A DNA stretch of 64,000 nucleotides from Colocasia esculenta (lineage: Eukaryota > Streptophyta > Magnoliopsida > Alismatales > Araceae). The notes below the pieces were generated by a model. It had not been told where the DNA came from. It searched no databases and saw nothing but the letters and a program-made list of their open reading frames with translations. The translations under genes and the position numbers were made by a program. Numbering within the stretch: position 1 is the first letter of the stretch; each line of letters starts with the position of its first letter. Shown piece by piece: positions 44,041 through 55,604 of this stretch. Where the stretch lies: the NCBI GenBank assembly GCA_014218235.1, contig CM024760.1, positions 64,792,961 through 64,856,960 of the forward strand. Reading direction: 5' to 3'.

Positions 44041-44376
44041 ATCTCCCTTTTTTGATGATGACAACATTAAATCCATATTTCAAAGTGGTTTTGATGAAGT
44101 GTGATTTTAAGCAATTTTTATTGTTTAAAATTTTGTTTTCCTTTTGTTCATACTTGTCAAGGACCTTTTGATGTTCTTCAGTAACAATTGATGATGTGGT
44201 TGTGAGATACAATGTTACTTGAAATGAGAACTTTGTGCACACAAGTCAAGCAACTTGACAAGTATTCAAACACAAAGACAAAGATTTGCATTCACAATCA
44301 CAATACTTTTCATGAAGAAGCAAACATTTCATTTCATTCAAAAGACCATTACATCAAAATATTACATTCAATTCAT
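44041..44376 (-). other. Untranslated 3' end of element C
   Basis: It lies between the ORF3 coiled coil and the 3' LTR. The purine tract (plus-strand ATCTCCCTTTTTTG at 44041) is the likely plus-strand primer. A second purine block, GGGGGAGAAG on the minus strand, is at about 44385. Otherwise it is AT-rich and without features. Confidence 0.6.
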
Positions 44377-46413
44377 TCATTCTTCTCCCCCTTTGACATC
44401 ATCAAAACAAATGTACATTTGTAGAAGATGGAGGAGGAGGAGGGGACGAATTGGAGCAAGAAGAAGCTCAATGTCTGACAATCTTTTGTCCATTGAAGTC
44501 ATGCTTGACTTCATATGTTCATGGATAGTTGTCAGCCTAGTGTGAAGATAATGCTCTATTCTATCAGAATTCTCCATCAAGGTGCTTTGAATTCGTTTAA
44601 ATCATCTGAGACAGGTTGAGAGCTTGATGAAGATCCATCTGACCAACCAGGCCTTGAAATATCTTTACTTCTTATTCTTCATGGCTGAGATCTCTTGACC
44701 AATGTGTTCATTAAAGTCTCATGCTTCCCAAATCATCAGCTAGATGAGCAAAAGCCACCTGGTTATATTAAGCTGAGAAAGAGTCTCTGTAGTGTTGAAG
44801 ACATCTGCTTGGAAATTTGCTAAAATTCCCTGAAGTACTACTTCCAGCTTCTTGGTGCTCTTTCAGCTCAATATAGGCATCTCCCAGAGTGCCTATAAGT
44901 CTGTTAAATATCTGAGCTACATAATCTGAGGCTTCCTTCCGCTCAATAAACTTAGCTAACACTGTGTTCTCTAGTCATTGAACTATTAACTCAAATTTGT
45001 CTGACATGGTTGAATAGTGAGTTCAATGTATCAAATTTAGCCTTGAGGAAAGAGAACAATTCTGGTGGAATTGAGGACCCACCAGAAGAAGTGGATGATT
45101 GGAATGTAGAGGAGAAATGTGGAGGTTCAGAAATATGTGGAATGGAAGAGGAAGGATCAGCTTGAGTGGAATAGGGGTTTCAAGCTGAATGCCACCTTCA
45201 GGAGTGATATGAGGCTGGTCCTCATCCATTAGGCTATTCCTCATCCATTAGAGGCTGATCCTCTGGCAGTTGAACTTGATCCTCTGAACTGAGGCTGGCC
45301 CTCATGATGTTGAAGCTAACCCTCCTGATCTTGAGGCTAAGCCTCCTGAACCTGATGCTGGTCTCCTTGGATTTCAGGTGCATCAAAAAGGACTGGACCT
45401 CTCCTAATTTGTTGCCCTCCAGTCTAAATCCATGAACTTTTTAATGTTCTTGAAGCAATAGATATTTGATTTGGGAATTGTCTAGAATTCTCACCCTCCA
45501 ATGGCACACCAAAGTGCTCAAACACTGAGGTGAGGTGTGCAGCATATGGAAGTGATCTCTTGAGATCTTTCCTGATGGTCTCTGACATTATATGATACAT
45601 AATGTGATGGAGGTTCACTTTATATCCTTTTCATGCAAAAGAGTACAAACCTTTGAATTTTGTTAATCTGTCCCTTCCACCACCTTGGGGTGTAATTATG
45701 GTGGTCAACATGTGGTGGATGATCCTAACACTGGGGAAAAGGTGTTGGTATTGAATTTGTGACATGTGTGTTTGGGATCAGATGGATCAGAAGGTAGGCC
45801 AGTCAAGAGTGGTAGGCTTCATGAAGGTTGAAGTCAAACTTGTTGCAACTGGCACCCTCATCTAGAGCATGAAATAGGGTAGCAGCTAATTTTGTTGGTA
45901 AACCTATTTTTACTCCCTTGACCAAAGATTGGTACCAAATTTTGTGCATTCAGATTCTTGTAAAATTCTTGAACTAGTCTTGGATAAAAGATTGGAAAAT
46001 CTGATATGAAAATCAACCAAGACTGAAAGGAGAACAGTGTCGAATCTCTGGAAAAGTGTTTGCTAGCTCAACATCTGTCAAATCTAGAATTCTGGGCTTC
46101 AAGATAAGTTTGGCGGCACTATGAGACTCAGAGGTAATTTCTTCTTCTAGAGACTCAAAAGATTCAGAGGAAGAGGAGGATTCCTCAGGGTCTTCAGAAG
46201 GGGAACCCGGAATTTCTTGTCTAGGGTTTGGAGAATGACTACCTCTGCCTGAAGTTGAGGTTCTACCTTTCTTGGCTGCCCTCTGAGGTATAGAAGAAGA
46301 TCGTTTCTTTTCTTGGTTCTTCTTTCCAATTGTTCAACGGCAACCTCTGCCGGAATTGGCCTTGAAGAGTCCATTGACCTTGCGCCACGGCGGGGACCCA
46401 ACTTCCTGACCAT
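44377..46413 (-). pseudogene. ORF3 of element C, putative plant transposon protein type
   Basis: The ATG at 46413 gives MVRKLGPRRGARSMDSSRPI and a basic N-terminus as in element A. Then come LKPRILDLTDVELANTFPEI (about 46090), a stop, an interrupted middle part, and SLPYAAHLTSVFEHFGVPLE (about 45500-45560), which parallels LMPFACPLTSLMRF of element A. A final coiled coil, RIEHYLHTRLTTIHEHMKSS with SMDKRLSDIELLL, lies at 44377-44580. At least three stops or shifts break it. The same block order in two different copia families supports a real former gene. The function is unknown. Confidence 0.62.
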
Positions 46414-46532
46414 GGTGCAAGAGGAGTGGAATTCGGAATGGATGGAAGATTGGAGAGATGATGAAGGATTGATGCGATTGAGAGAGAATTGGGAGGATTC
46501 TTGCCGGAAAACAATGGGAATGAGGCCGTCGG

Positions 46533-46709
46533 GTCGACCTGACGCCCAAAAAGAGGTGCAGTGGTACACTGCCCCGCAGGAACAACATGGGTTTAAGGTG
46601 AACCCTAACGGGTTGAAAAAAAATCTGGCAAGGGGTAGTGTCGACACAGGAGGAAGGTTGTGTCGACCTTACCAAAAGTGTGTCGACACGATACACACTG
46701 TGTGTCGAC
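46533..46709 (-). promoter_or_regulatory. Five GTCGAC palindromes upstream of ORF3 in element C
   Basis: Cores at 46533, 46640, 46662, 46682 and 46704 lie 120-300 bp before the ORF3 start, in the TGTGTCGACAC and GGTCGACC forms typical of this element's LTR. A pyrimidine-rich leader-like stretch precedes the ATG. No clear TATA box was seen. Confidence 0.5.
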
Positions 46710-47012
46710 ACGGCCTTAGAAGAAAAGTTTGAATTGTTTGAGAGGAAATTTTGGAGAAATTTGGGACATCTTTAGAATGATAAATAATGAGAGGAATTAT
46801 CATTTCAAGGATTTTTAAGAGGCTTAAAAAATTTATTTGTTATATTTTGCAATAATTCATCACAATTCAGGTTTTTTCACACAATTACTAACAGGATATT
46901 ATCATTCCAAGACTTGAATCAACAAGATGAAAGTTTGAGGGATATATAATATCTAACAATCAACTATAAGCTACCATAGTTCTCAACTTTGAAGAAATAA
47001 AAATATCATCTA

Positions 47013-48740
47013 TGTTGGGTTGAATGTCTAATTCATATCATTTCCCTCCTATTTTGATGATGACAAGAAGTGTTCTTAAAGCAATTTAATTGGAACATGT
47101 CAAAAGCATCATACCTGAAAGTCATGCTCAAAAAGCTTTTTTTTCAAACCACATTTATCATTTGTGGTAATGATGAATCATTTAACTAATGATATATGTG
47201 TTTATTTTTCAGGTACAAACTTTTTATGCAAAAGATGTGTCGACACACCCATCAATGGTGTCGACACATCAACACAGACTCAAAGAGAAATTGTGCAAAA
47301 ATGTCAAGAGTGTGTCGACACATGTCAAGAGTGTGTCGACACGAGTGGCAGTTTTCCAGAGATCAAGGGTACCCAGGTCGACAACTCCCAGGGCAGGTCG
47401 ACACACTAGACCCGTTCCCGAACAGCCAGTTTGAGGAATTGGGACAGCAGGTCGACACACTCCCAGGGCAGGTCGACACTAGACCCAGTCCCAGAACAGC
47501 CAGTTGAGGAATTGGGACAGCAGGTCGACACACTCAAGAGCAGGTCGACACGGGACCTTTCTCCCAGAACAGATTCTTCCATTGGAACAGTGTGTCGACA
47601 CAACCCACCAGGGCAGGTCGACACACTACGGAAACTTTTCATCCTAAGAGCTGATGGCTGCCACGTGTCCTTCTAGGGCGATCAGAATCTCCTAGGGAAG
47701 CGTGCCCTGTACCCCAAAAGGTATCTTTGGAATCCTAAGGGTATAAAAGGCTCCTTTTGGCCTCCCTTCGAAGAAGAGGACCCAACCAAACTTAGAGTCT
47801 CCTGAAAAATTCCTGGCGGCCATAAGAGTTCGTGTCTCCCTCCTCTGCTTCCTGGAGTCTCCTGAACACCTCTTCTCCCAATTCAAGGTGTGAGATTGTG
47901 GTTTGATCTTTAAAGAAGCCTCTGAAGCATCTCAAGGAAGTAGATCAGGTAGAAGCATCGTTGGAGAAGAATTCAAGGAAGGTCCAACCTCCCAGATTGC
48001 AGAGCATCGTCTTGGACTTCATGTTACAAGCTTCTTCCCAATTCAAGCTTCTACAAGGGAGTACACTTGAAGAAGAACGAAGTCATTCAATACCTTTTTA
48101 CTTTACTTCTGTTCTTCTGAGATATCTCTTGAGATTATGCAAGTGCTTCTGCATAATTCTCATTAGTGTTCTCAAATTTCGACTAGATCTGTTGCTAGGA
48201 GATCTTTCTAAGTTGGTGTCTAGCAAGTCTATGTGTGAGCCTTGTGCTCAGATTGTTGTGAGCCGGTGCGCTCAGTGTTGAGTTGTCAAATCAAGTGTGT
48301 GTTGAGCAGTCTTGCTCAGTTGTTCTAGAGTAGTCTTGCTCTAGAAGTGGTGTGAGTTGTAAGCTCTTCAGTGTTGGAGTTGTCAGGCTCCCGGGGTGTG
48401 TTACCCAGTTGTGTTAGTGAATCCTCAGGGTTGTGAGGGGTGGATGTAGGAATCACATGGGTGATTTCCGAACCACCTAAAAATCCTTGTGCATTTGTGT
48501 TCTGTGGTTTGACTGGTTCATCCGCTAGATGCTTGCATAGGACTCGTTTCTAATTCACTTAATCAACTTGATTCATCTAAGTTTTTCAACTCACTCCAAT
48601 CTAATCAGATCAGCAGCTTTTCACTGATATTATTGCCTCTGATTCTAATAGTTTTAAAATTATTTAAGCTTCCGCAAAAGTGGCTAAGATCTATTCATCC
48701 CCCCTTCTAGATCTTTTCCACAATTTATTTCGATCCTTGA
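47013..48740 (+). mobile_element. Solo LTR of the element C family, inserted inverted inside element C
   Basis: It starts TGTTGGGTTGAATG and ends GATCCTTGA (the terminal CA changed to GA), with an exact duplication ATCTA on both sides (47008-47012 and 48741-48745). It is 1728 bp and matches the LTRs of element C in the opposite orientation. It carries twelve GTCGAC cores between 47239 and 47623 and TATAAAAG at 47742-47749. No internal element sequence remains, which fits LTR-LTR recombination. Confidence 0.9.
47239..47623 (+). promoter_or_regulatory. Array of twelve GTCGAC palindromes in the solo LTR
   Basis: Cores lie at 47239, 47260, 47314, 47335, 47378, 47398, 47451, 47472, 47524, 47544, 47594 and 47618. 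They come mostly in pairs 20-24 bp apart with pair-to-pair spacing of 50-75 bp. The forms are TGTGTCGACACA and AGGTCGACAC. The array ends about 120 bp before the TATA box. Confidence 0.6.
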
Positions 48741-50087
48741 ATCTAGACGAAATACTATTGTGTTGAAAATAAAACACAATCTCAAAGAACAACTTGATGA
48801 GGGATGAAAATGAGTCTTTCTAGACAAATCTCCAATAATACTCACATTTTTGTTCTTTTAGCAAACTATCAAATGATATAAATCTCTTTCACTCAGGTAC
48901 TAGTGCTTTTTACACACTATAGTCCCTGGATACTTATGATTTAGTCATTATCAAGTCTCAAAGGGGTAAATGATGACCTTTTGACATGAAAATATATTTT
49001 ATAGACGCCAATATTTCCAGTTACTCAATCATCATAAAAAAAAAATCATAGCACATTTGCTTTTGTTTTGAATTTATGTTTATTTTGTTCCCGTTTGACA
49101 GAGTTAGCAATAGTGCCTCATGACATGCATGGCACTTCATTCATTGTGAAGGTGTGCAGTTTCTCAGCACAAGTGCCATTGCTCTGTGGATTCTTAATGA
49201 TTTTGGAGAATTTGTGAGATAGAAATCAAATACATCCATTCATCAGTTGCAAACAAGAAAATGTTTTAAGTTCAGGCACAAGATGTTGTTTAGTCTAGGA
49301 AGAAATCTGAATTTCTGTGGGTTGAGACATATAGTTGAAAGTTGATTAGAAAAAAATATAATAGATCACTCAAAGGTTCATTTTGAGACTCTAGACTTTA
49401 GAATGAGGACATCATGCAAGGAACTGATGAAATGCTAGAAAAGTTGTGAATTTTGCAAAGTGATGACTTGTGAATTTTCTAGCTCCCCCTGAGATGATGA
49501 TTTCAACCATTTTTCATCAAAATAAAGATATGCATTTTTTGAAATCAGGATATTTTCTTCTTGGACAACAAAGACTCCCCCTCAATAATTGCATATTCAT
49601 TTCTTAGTACTTGGCAGAGTTATGTACTCACGCATAGTGAATGGTTTCCAGACAAGCCTAACTTGTCCTTCTCCAAACACCAATTGATATACCAAGAAAT
49701 TTCAAGACAATAAGAGTTGAAGAATTCATTACCAAAAAGAAATGGAAGTGAAAACTAGCAAGTTTTTGAAATCAGAAAGAGTATTCTCTTTGACAATAAA
49801 AGCTCCCCCTCAACTATTGCATATCAACTTCTTAGTACTTGGCGGAGTTATATACTCAACATAATGAATGGTTTCCAGACAAGCCTAACTTGTCCTTCTC
49901 CAAACACCATTTGATATACCAAGAAGTGTCAACACAATAAGAGTTGGAGAATTTATTGTAAAAAGGGAATTAGACTTGAATGTGAGAGAGAGATATGAAC
50001 AATGTAATGCAAGGAAGCAAAGAGTTATGAAATGCAAAGACTCCCCCTTAGACAATGCATAGCACTCAACCCAAACCTTAAGAGAGA
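48741..50087 (-). other. Non-coding stretch after pol of element C, with tandem duplication
   Basis: No coding sequence. A unit of about 235 bp is present twice in tandem (about 49565-49799 and 49800-50033), each beginning with a CTCCCCCTCAA block and including GGTTTCCAGACAAGCCTAAC. A third CTCCCCCTTAG starts at 50041. On the element strand these are GGGGGAG purine blocks like the polypurine tract. Confidence 0.75.
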
Positions 50088-51790
50088 TCAAGAATGTGGA
50101 TATTTACAAAGACCAAGTTCTCTCCTTAAAGATGAAAATCTGTTTTCAGGAAGGGGTTTAGTGAATATGTCTGCAATTTGTTTATCAGTTTCAATGAAGT
50201 GGAGTTCAAATGATTTCTTTGCAACCTCATCTCTCAAGAAATGATCCCTAATTTCAATGTGTTTTGTTCTAGAATGCTGAATGAGGTTTTTAGACAGATT
50301 GATTGCACTTATGTTATCACATAGAATGGGTACACACCCTAAATCTTGGTTACAATCAAGAAGTTGATGTTTCACCCAGAGAATCTGAGTTCCACATCTA
50401 CCTGCTGCAACATATTCAGCCTCTGTAGTTGACAGAGCAACTGAATGTTGCTTCTTAGAAGCCCAAGAGATAAGGCACCCACTAGAAATAGACATAAGCC
50501 ACTTGTGCTTTTTCTATCTAATTTTCACCCAGCATAATCAGCATTACAATAGGCAAACAAATCTAACTTGCTACCAGCAGGATACCAAATTCCTAAGTCA
50601 CATGTTCCAACAAGATATTTAAAAATTCGTTTAATAGTAAGCATGTGACTTTCTTTAGGATTAGATTGGAATCTAGCACATAAACACACAGAAAACTGAA
50701 TATCAGGTCTAGAAGTTGTAAGGTAGAGCAGAGAGCCAATCATACCTCTGTAGGTCTTTGGATCTACTGACTTACCAGATGAATCTTCTTCTAGTTTAGC
50801 ATTAATGGCAATTGGTGTGCTTGAGTGCTTAAGGTTCTGAAAGTCAAACCACTTTAATAGCTCCTTGACATATTTGGTTTGACCAATGAAGATTCCTTCA
50901 TGTGTTTGGTGACCTGCAATCCCAAAAAGAATGTTAAATCTCCCATTAAGCTCATTTCAAACTCATTCTTCATTGATTTGAAAATTCAGTGCAAAGGCCT
51001 TTATAGTTGATCCAAATATTATGTCATCAACATAAATTTGGACAACAATTATTTGATTTTTTACTATTTTTGTGAACAATGTCTGATCAACATTACCTCT
51101 AGAATATCCTTTTCCAAGCAAAAAGGTACTTAAACGGTCATACCAAGCTCTTGGAGCTTGCTTAAGACCATAGAGTGCCTTATTAAGCTTGAAAACATGG
51201 TTAGGATATTTTTCATTTTCAAATCCAGAGGTTGTTCAACAAAAACATTTTCCTTTATGTATCCATTTAAGAATGCGCTTTTGACATCCATTTGAAAGAC
51301 TTTGAATTTCATAGAGGATACAAAGGCAAGGAAAATTCTTACAGCTTCTACTAGCTACAGGGGCATATGATTCTTCAAAGTCAATACCAAACTCTTGGTT
51401 ATACCCCTTTGCAACTAGCCTAGCTTTGTTTCTTATTACTTGACTAGTTTCATTCATTTTATTTCTGAAAACCCATCTAGTGCCAATCACTGTCTGGTCA
51501 CTAGGTCTAGGTACTAATTCTCATACTTGATTTCTTTCAAATTGATGAAGTTCATCATGCATAGCATTAATCCAATTAGAACTGAATAAGGCTTCATCAA
51601 TTGACTTGGGTTCAATTTGGGAAATTAGAGCTAGTGGGTCTTCTTCAACATTTTGTAAAAAGGAAGATCTGGTCCTAACTCTATCATTTAAATTGCCAAC
51701 TACACTGTCTAATGGGTGATCTCTCAGAAATCGAGGTTCATAAATTACCTGTTGAGAGGTGCCCATCAGGAGCAATGTTACCTGAACCAC
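50088..51790 (-). pseudogene. copia reverse transcriptase and RNase H (element C), broken
   Basis: On the minus strand: IGTRWVFRNKMNETSQVIRN and KARLVAKGYNQEFGIDFEE (about 51380-51487), then FQMDVKSAFLNGYIKENVFV (about 51300). The catalytic VVQIYVDDIIFGS lies at about 51008-51047. IGSLLYLTTSRPDIQFSVCL lies at about 50740. RNase H reads ISWASKKQHSVALSTTEAEY, HIEIRDHFLRDEVAKK and IADIFTKPLPENRF, and ends at 50088. Frame changes lie near 51350, 51230, 51130, 50950 and 50500-50525. The gene order and end match element A. Confidence 0.92.
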
Positions 51791-53190
51791 TTGAAGATGG
51801 TGAGTTGTTGTTCAGGTTCTCTTCAATGTTGTCTATCTCCTCAACAGTTGGTGAAGAATCCACAATGAGGTCATCCTCTTCATTGTCTTGTCTTTCCCTG
51901 CAAGATTTAAAATCATTAGTTGAAAAGGAATTTTCATCAAAAATGACATGTGGAGATTCTTCAATAGTTTTGGTTTTTAGAATGTACACTTTGAAAGCCC
52001 TTGACACTTCAGAGTAGCCAAGGAAGATAGCTTCTGACTTTTAGCATCAAACTTGTCAAGGTTTTCTTTGTTATTGTTGTGTACAAAACATTTGCACCCT
52101 AAAGTTTTAAAGTATGAAACATTGGCTTTTATTTTTCAACAATTCATAGGGGTTTTTTTTGATCTTTGGTCTGATCAAAGCTCTATTTAGGATGTGATTG
52201 GCTGTGTTAACAACTTTAGCCTAGAAGGATTTGGACAGATTACTTCCTAAGAGCATGGATCTAGCCATTTCCACAAGAGTTCTATTCTTTCTTTCCACAA
52301 CTCCATTTTGTTCTGGAGTTCTAGGTGAAGAAAACTTGTGAAATATTTGAAATTCAGCAATAGATCAGAAAAGGATGTGTTATCAAATTCACCCCCATGA
52401 TCAGTTAAAATATTTTTGATTTTATGTGAATAAGTTGTTAAGATTGTGGTACAGAAATTCCTGAATTCAAGGCATCTATCACTTTTGTGGGATAGAAAGA
52501 TAACCCAAGTAAATCTAGTAAATCATCAATGATTACAAACCCATATCTTTTTCCACTTAAGCTTAGAACTCTTGTTGGCCCAAAAAGGTCCATGTGAAGA
52601 AGTTCTAGTGGCCTAGATGTAAGTACCTCATTGAAGGTTTAAAAGATTTCCTAGTTTGTTTTCCTTTAGCACAGATCCCACAAACTTGACCTTCAACATT
52701 AGAAAAAGATTCAGGAAGACCCTTAACCAGTTTCAATCTTAACAATTTATTCAAGTTCTGAAACTTGCATGGCCAAGTCTTTTGTGCCAAGTCCATGCAA
52801 TTTCATCTTTATTTGCAACAAAATAAAGATTTTCAGAAAAGTTTTTAATCAAGGTTGATCATGTAGACATTGTTTTCTCTTTTTCCAAAGAATTTGATTT
52901 TATCAGTTGATGAATCAATTATCTTACAAAAATCAGATTCAAACACAACTTTGTGACCTTTGTCACATAGTTGGCTGATACTGAGCAAAATATAATCAAG
53001 ACCATCAACTAATAAAACATTATCTACTGAGTTTGAAGAAGTTTGACCAACCTTTCCAGATCCTAAGATCTTTCCTTTATTTTTACCTCCAAAAGTAACT
53101 GACCCTCCCTCCTTTTCAATCAGACAGGAAAATTTTGCTCTATCTCCAGTCATATGTCATGAACACCCATTGTCAAGTAACCATACATTG
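51791..53190 (-). pseudogene. copia protease and integrase (element C), broken
   Basis: The protease motif reads WLLDNGCS, a stop, then HMTGDRAKF (about 53165-53125). The usual D-S-G is D-N-G here and an in-frame stop follows, so it is dead. The rest of the protease (SVTFGGKNKGKILGSGKVG, LLSISQLCDKGHKVVFESD) is open to 52845. The GAG-pre-integrase block LNKLLRLKLVKGLPESF with CGICAKGKQTRKSF lies at 52640-52760. Integrase core pieces include the ERKNRTLVEMA region near 52265-52305. The segment 51738-52007 (ESPHVIFDENSF) is the linker to RT. Confidence 0.88.
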
Positions 53191-55473
53191 GATTTGGGTG
53201 CACGACTTTCCTTCAAAAAGATCAATGGAGAGAAATTTTGGTACCCAAACAGAGTTGGGACCATCAGTATGATTGAGCACAGATATCAAATCCTTTCTCA
53301 CCCAAATTTGATTTGTTTTTGACTTTTGTTTTGTTACTTTGGTGTTTTCAGCCTTTTTCTGTTTGTTCTTTGTTTTAGGAATGAAAGCACCAAGATCTTT
53401 GTTTTTGGGAGGAGGGGAGTTTTTCATTTTAAAATTGGAGTTGAGATTAGGAGGTGGAATCCATGGGTTTTGTTGGTACATCAAGAAATTTGGATAATAG
53501 AATTGAGGATGATACCAACAGGGATTTTCATACCATTGGCTCCAAGGATTCGTCCAATTATCTTGAACTGTTGTCTTGGAGGTCCAAGGTTTTTTATGAA
53601 TCATTTCTTTTACCTTTTTCATATTTTTCAGATTTTTATTTGAATTTTTGGTTGAGTTGTTTGTGATTTTTGGGTTGAGCAGGTCGACCTCTCCTGAACT
53701 GGTGTCGACACAACAGCCACAGAAGTCTCTTCTTGTGGACTGGTGTCGACCTGTCAGGGGACTGTGTCGACCTGATAGTCTTCTTTTGTTTTTGAGTTTT
53801 TGCTTTGTTTGGTGTTTTGTTTAAGGTTTTGATTGTTGTTTGTTGAATTTCTGTGTTTTCCAGATTAGGACCCTTGACAAATTTAATCAATGGTGCTTTT
53901 CCCTTTTTCTCACCAGATTTATCTTTGTTTGGTTCTTTGTTGAATCCTAATCCATGAGATGTGGTTGTCATGTTGGATCCTAACAATGCCTCTAGGTTAT
54001 CTTGGCCTTTTGTGAAGGTTTGGATAACCTCATCCCTTTCCTTTAGCAGTTTTTAAGAGTTATAATTTCTTCAATTTTCTGTTGTTTTTCTTGTTTTCAA
54101 TTTCCAGCTTTTCTGTTAAGTTTTTGAATTCTTGGGAGGCCTTTTGAGAGGCAAGCTTTAGATCATCAATTAGGTTCAGGAGATTTTCTTTTTCTTCAAG
54201 CAATTCTGTTACTTCAGTTTCCAGTTCACAAGTTCTATTGTTTGAAGATTGGTTATGGTAAAGATTTTCAATTTTCTTTTTGATGTGTTTGTTTTCTTTT
54301 CTCATTTCAGAATATCTTTCAACCAGTTCTGCATACACATCCTGCCAATCTTCAACAGTATAGTCTTCAAAGGAAGTATTTACCTTTTCATCTGTGCTGT
54401 TGGCCATGAAGCAAACCGCCTCACTTTCAGAGCTTGATGATTTCTTCTCTTCTTCTTCCTCACTTGAGTCTTCGTTAGACCAAGTGGCCACCATGGCCTT
54501 TGGCTTCTTGTACTTCTGGAATTTCTTGTGCTTATCCTTCTTGTTCTCAGGACACTCTCCCTTCATGTGTCCTGGTTTGTTGCACCTGTAACAGACAATA
54601 TTTTCGTCAGTTTTGTGATTCTTGTTGAAATTAGAAGAGGAAGTGTTTTTCTTACCTGAGGAAAATTTCTTTTTCCCAACCATTTTCCCTTTTCTATATT
54701 TCAAGAATTTCCTGAATTGTCTGGTCATGAGGGCAATCTCATCCTCATTTGATTCAGACTCTTCAGAGCTTGTCTTTTCCTGACTTATATCTTTATTGCT
54801 TGAAGAGGCCTTAAGTGCTATAGGCTTGGTCTTAATTATGTGTTCTCATTTCTTTTTAAGTTGATTTCATATGTCATTAAGGATCCAATCAATTCATCCA
54901 AAGAGATTTTGGACAAATCTTTTGAATCTTCAATGACAGTGGCCCTAGTATGCCAATCTGAAGAAAGTGAACGCAAGATTTTTCTTACCAAGTCTGCATC
55001 AGTGTATTCCTTACCCAAGGCCTTCAGTCCATTGACTATCTCCACGAACCTGGCAAATATTTCAGAAATATTTTCATTAGACTTCATCATAAAAAGTTCA
55101 TATTCTGAAACTAAAATATTTGCCTTGGTCTCCTTGACCTGAGATGTTCCCTCATAGAGTAATTCAAGTTTATCCCACATCTCTTTGGCAGATTTGCACA
55201 TAGAGATTCTCGAATACTCCTTGGGATGGACAACACATTGAATCATGTTCATGACACTATAATTCAATGTGGCTTTCCTTATCTGTTCCTTGTCCAGGTA
55301 TCTTCTTCTCCTGGTTCTCATAGGGACCCACCTCAACTACTTTCCAGATCTCATAGTTCTGGGCCCTCAGAAATACTTGCATTCTATTCTTCCAATAAGA
55401 ATAGTCTATTCCATTAAATAATGGTGGCCTATTTATGGAATGGCCCTCAGCTATGAAACCTTTGAATCCATGA
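53173..55473 (-). pseudogene. copia gag (element C), frameshifted
   Basis: It begins near 55473, with a shift just after the ATG. GFKGFIAEGHSINRPPLFNG leads into KNRMQVFLRAQNYEIWK. The UBN2-type core is open at 54836-55336 (CKSAKEMWDKLELLYEGTSQ, SLSSDWHTRATVIEDSKD). The zinc knuckle CYRCNKPGHMKGEC lies at about 54590. An acidic tract and a long coiled coil run to 54060. The linker with four GTCGAC palindromes (53681-53771) encodes the residues around TQSPDRSTPVHKK. An aromatic, Asn/Pro-rich stretch (WSQWYENPCWYHPQFYYPNF) ends at 53173. At least three shifts are present. Confidence 0.9.
53681..53771 (-). promoter_or_regulatory. Four GTCGAC palindromes inside the gag-protease linker of element C
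   Basis: AGGTCGACCT lies at 53681-53690, with further cores at 53704, 53744 and 53766 flanked by GGTGTCGACAC and TGTGTCGACC. This is coding sequence, at the same place in the polyprotein as the palindromes of element A (4688-4719). Confidence 0.5.
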
Positions 55474-55591
55474 CTTTAAAGAAATTGCACAAAGAAAGAA
55501 CTAAGCAAGCAAACAAACAAACGAGCAAACAATCAACACACCACACTCAGAAACAAAAACTGCTCAGATCAAATCAGATCGATGTAACCCG

Positions 55592-55604
55592 CTTTGATAC
55601 CAAT
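55592..55604 (-). other. Primer binding site of element C
   Basis: Minus-strand TTGGTATCAAAGC lies next to the 5' LTR end. It is the initiator Met tRNA type with one change. Confidence 0.85.

Noticed and set aside
47164..47676. Overlapping frames of 63-103 codons in the solo LTR
   Set aside because: They are generated by the GTCGAC array (Val-Asp-Thr, Ser-Thr or Cys-Arg-His words in three frames).
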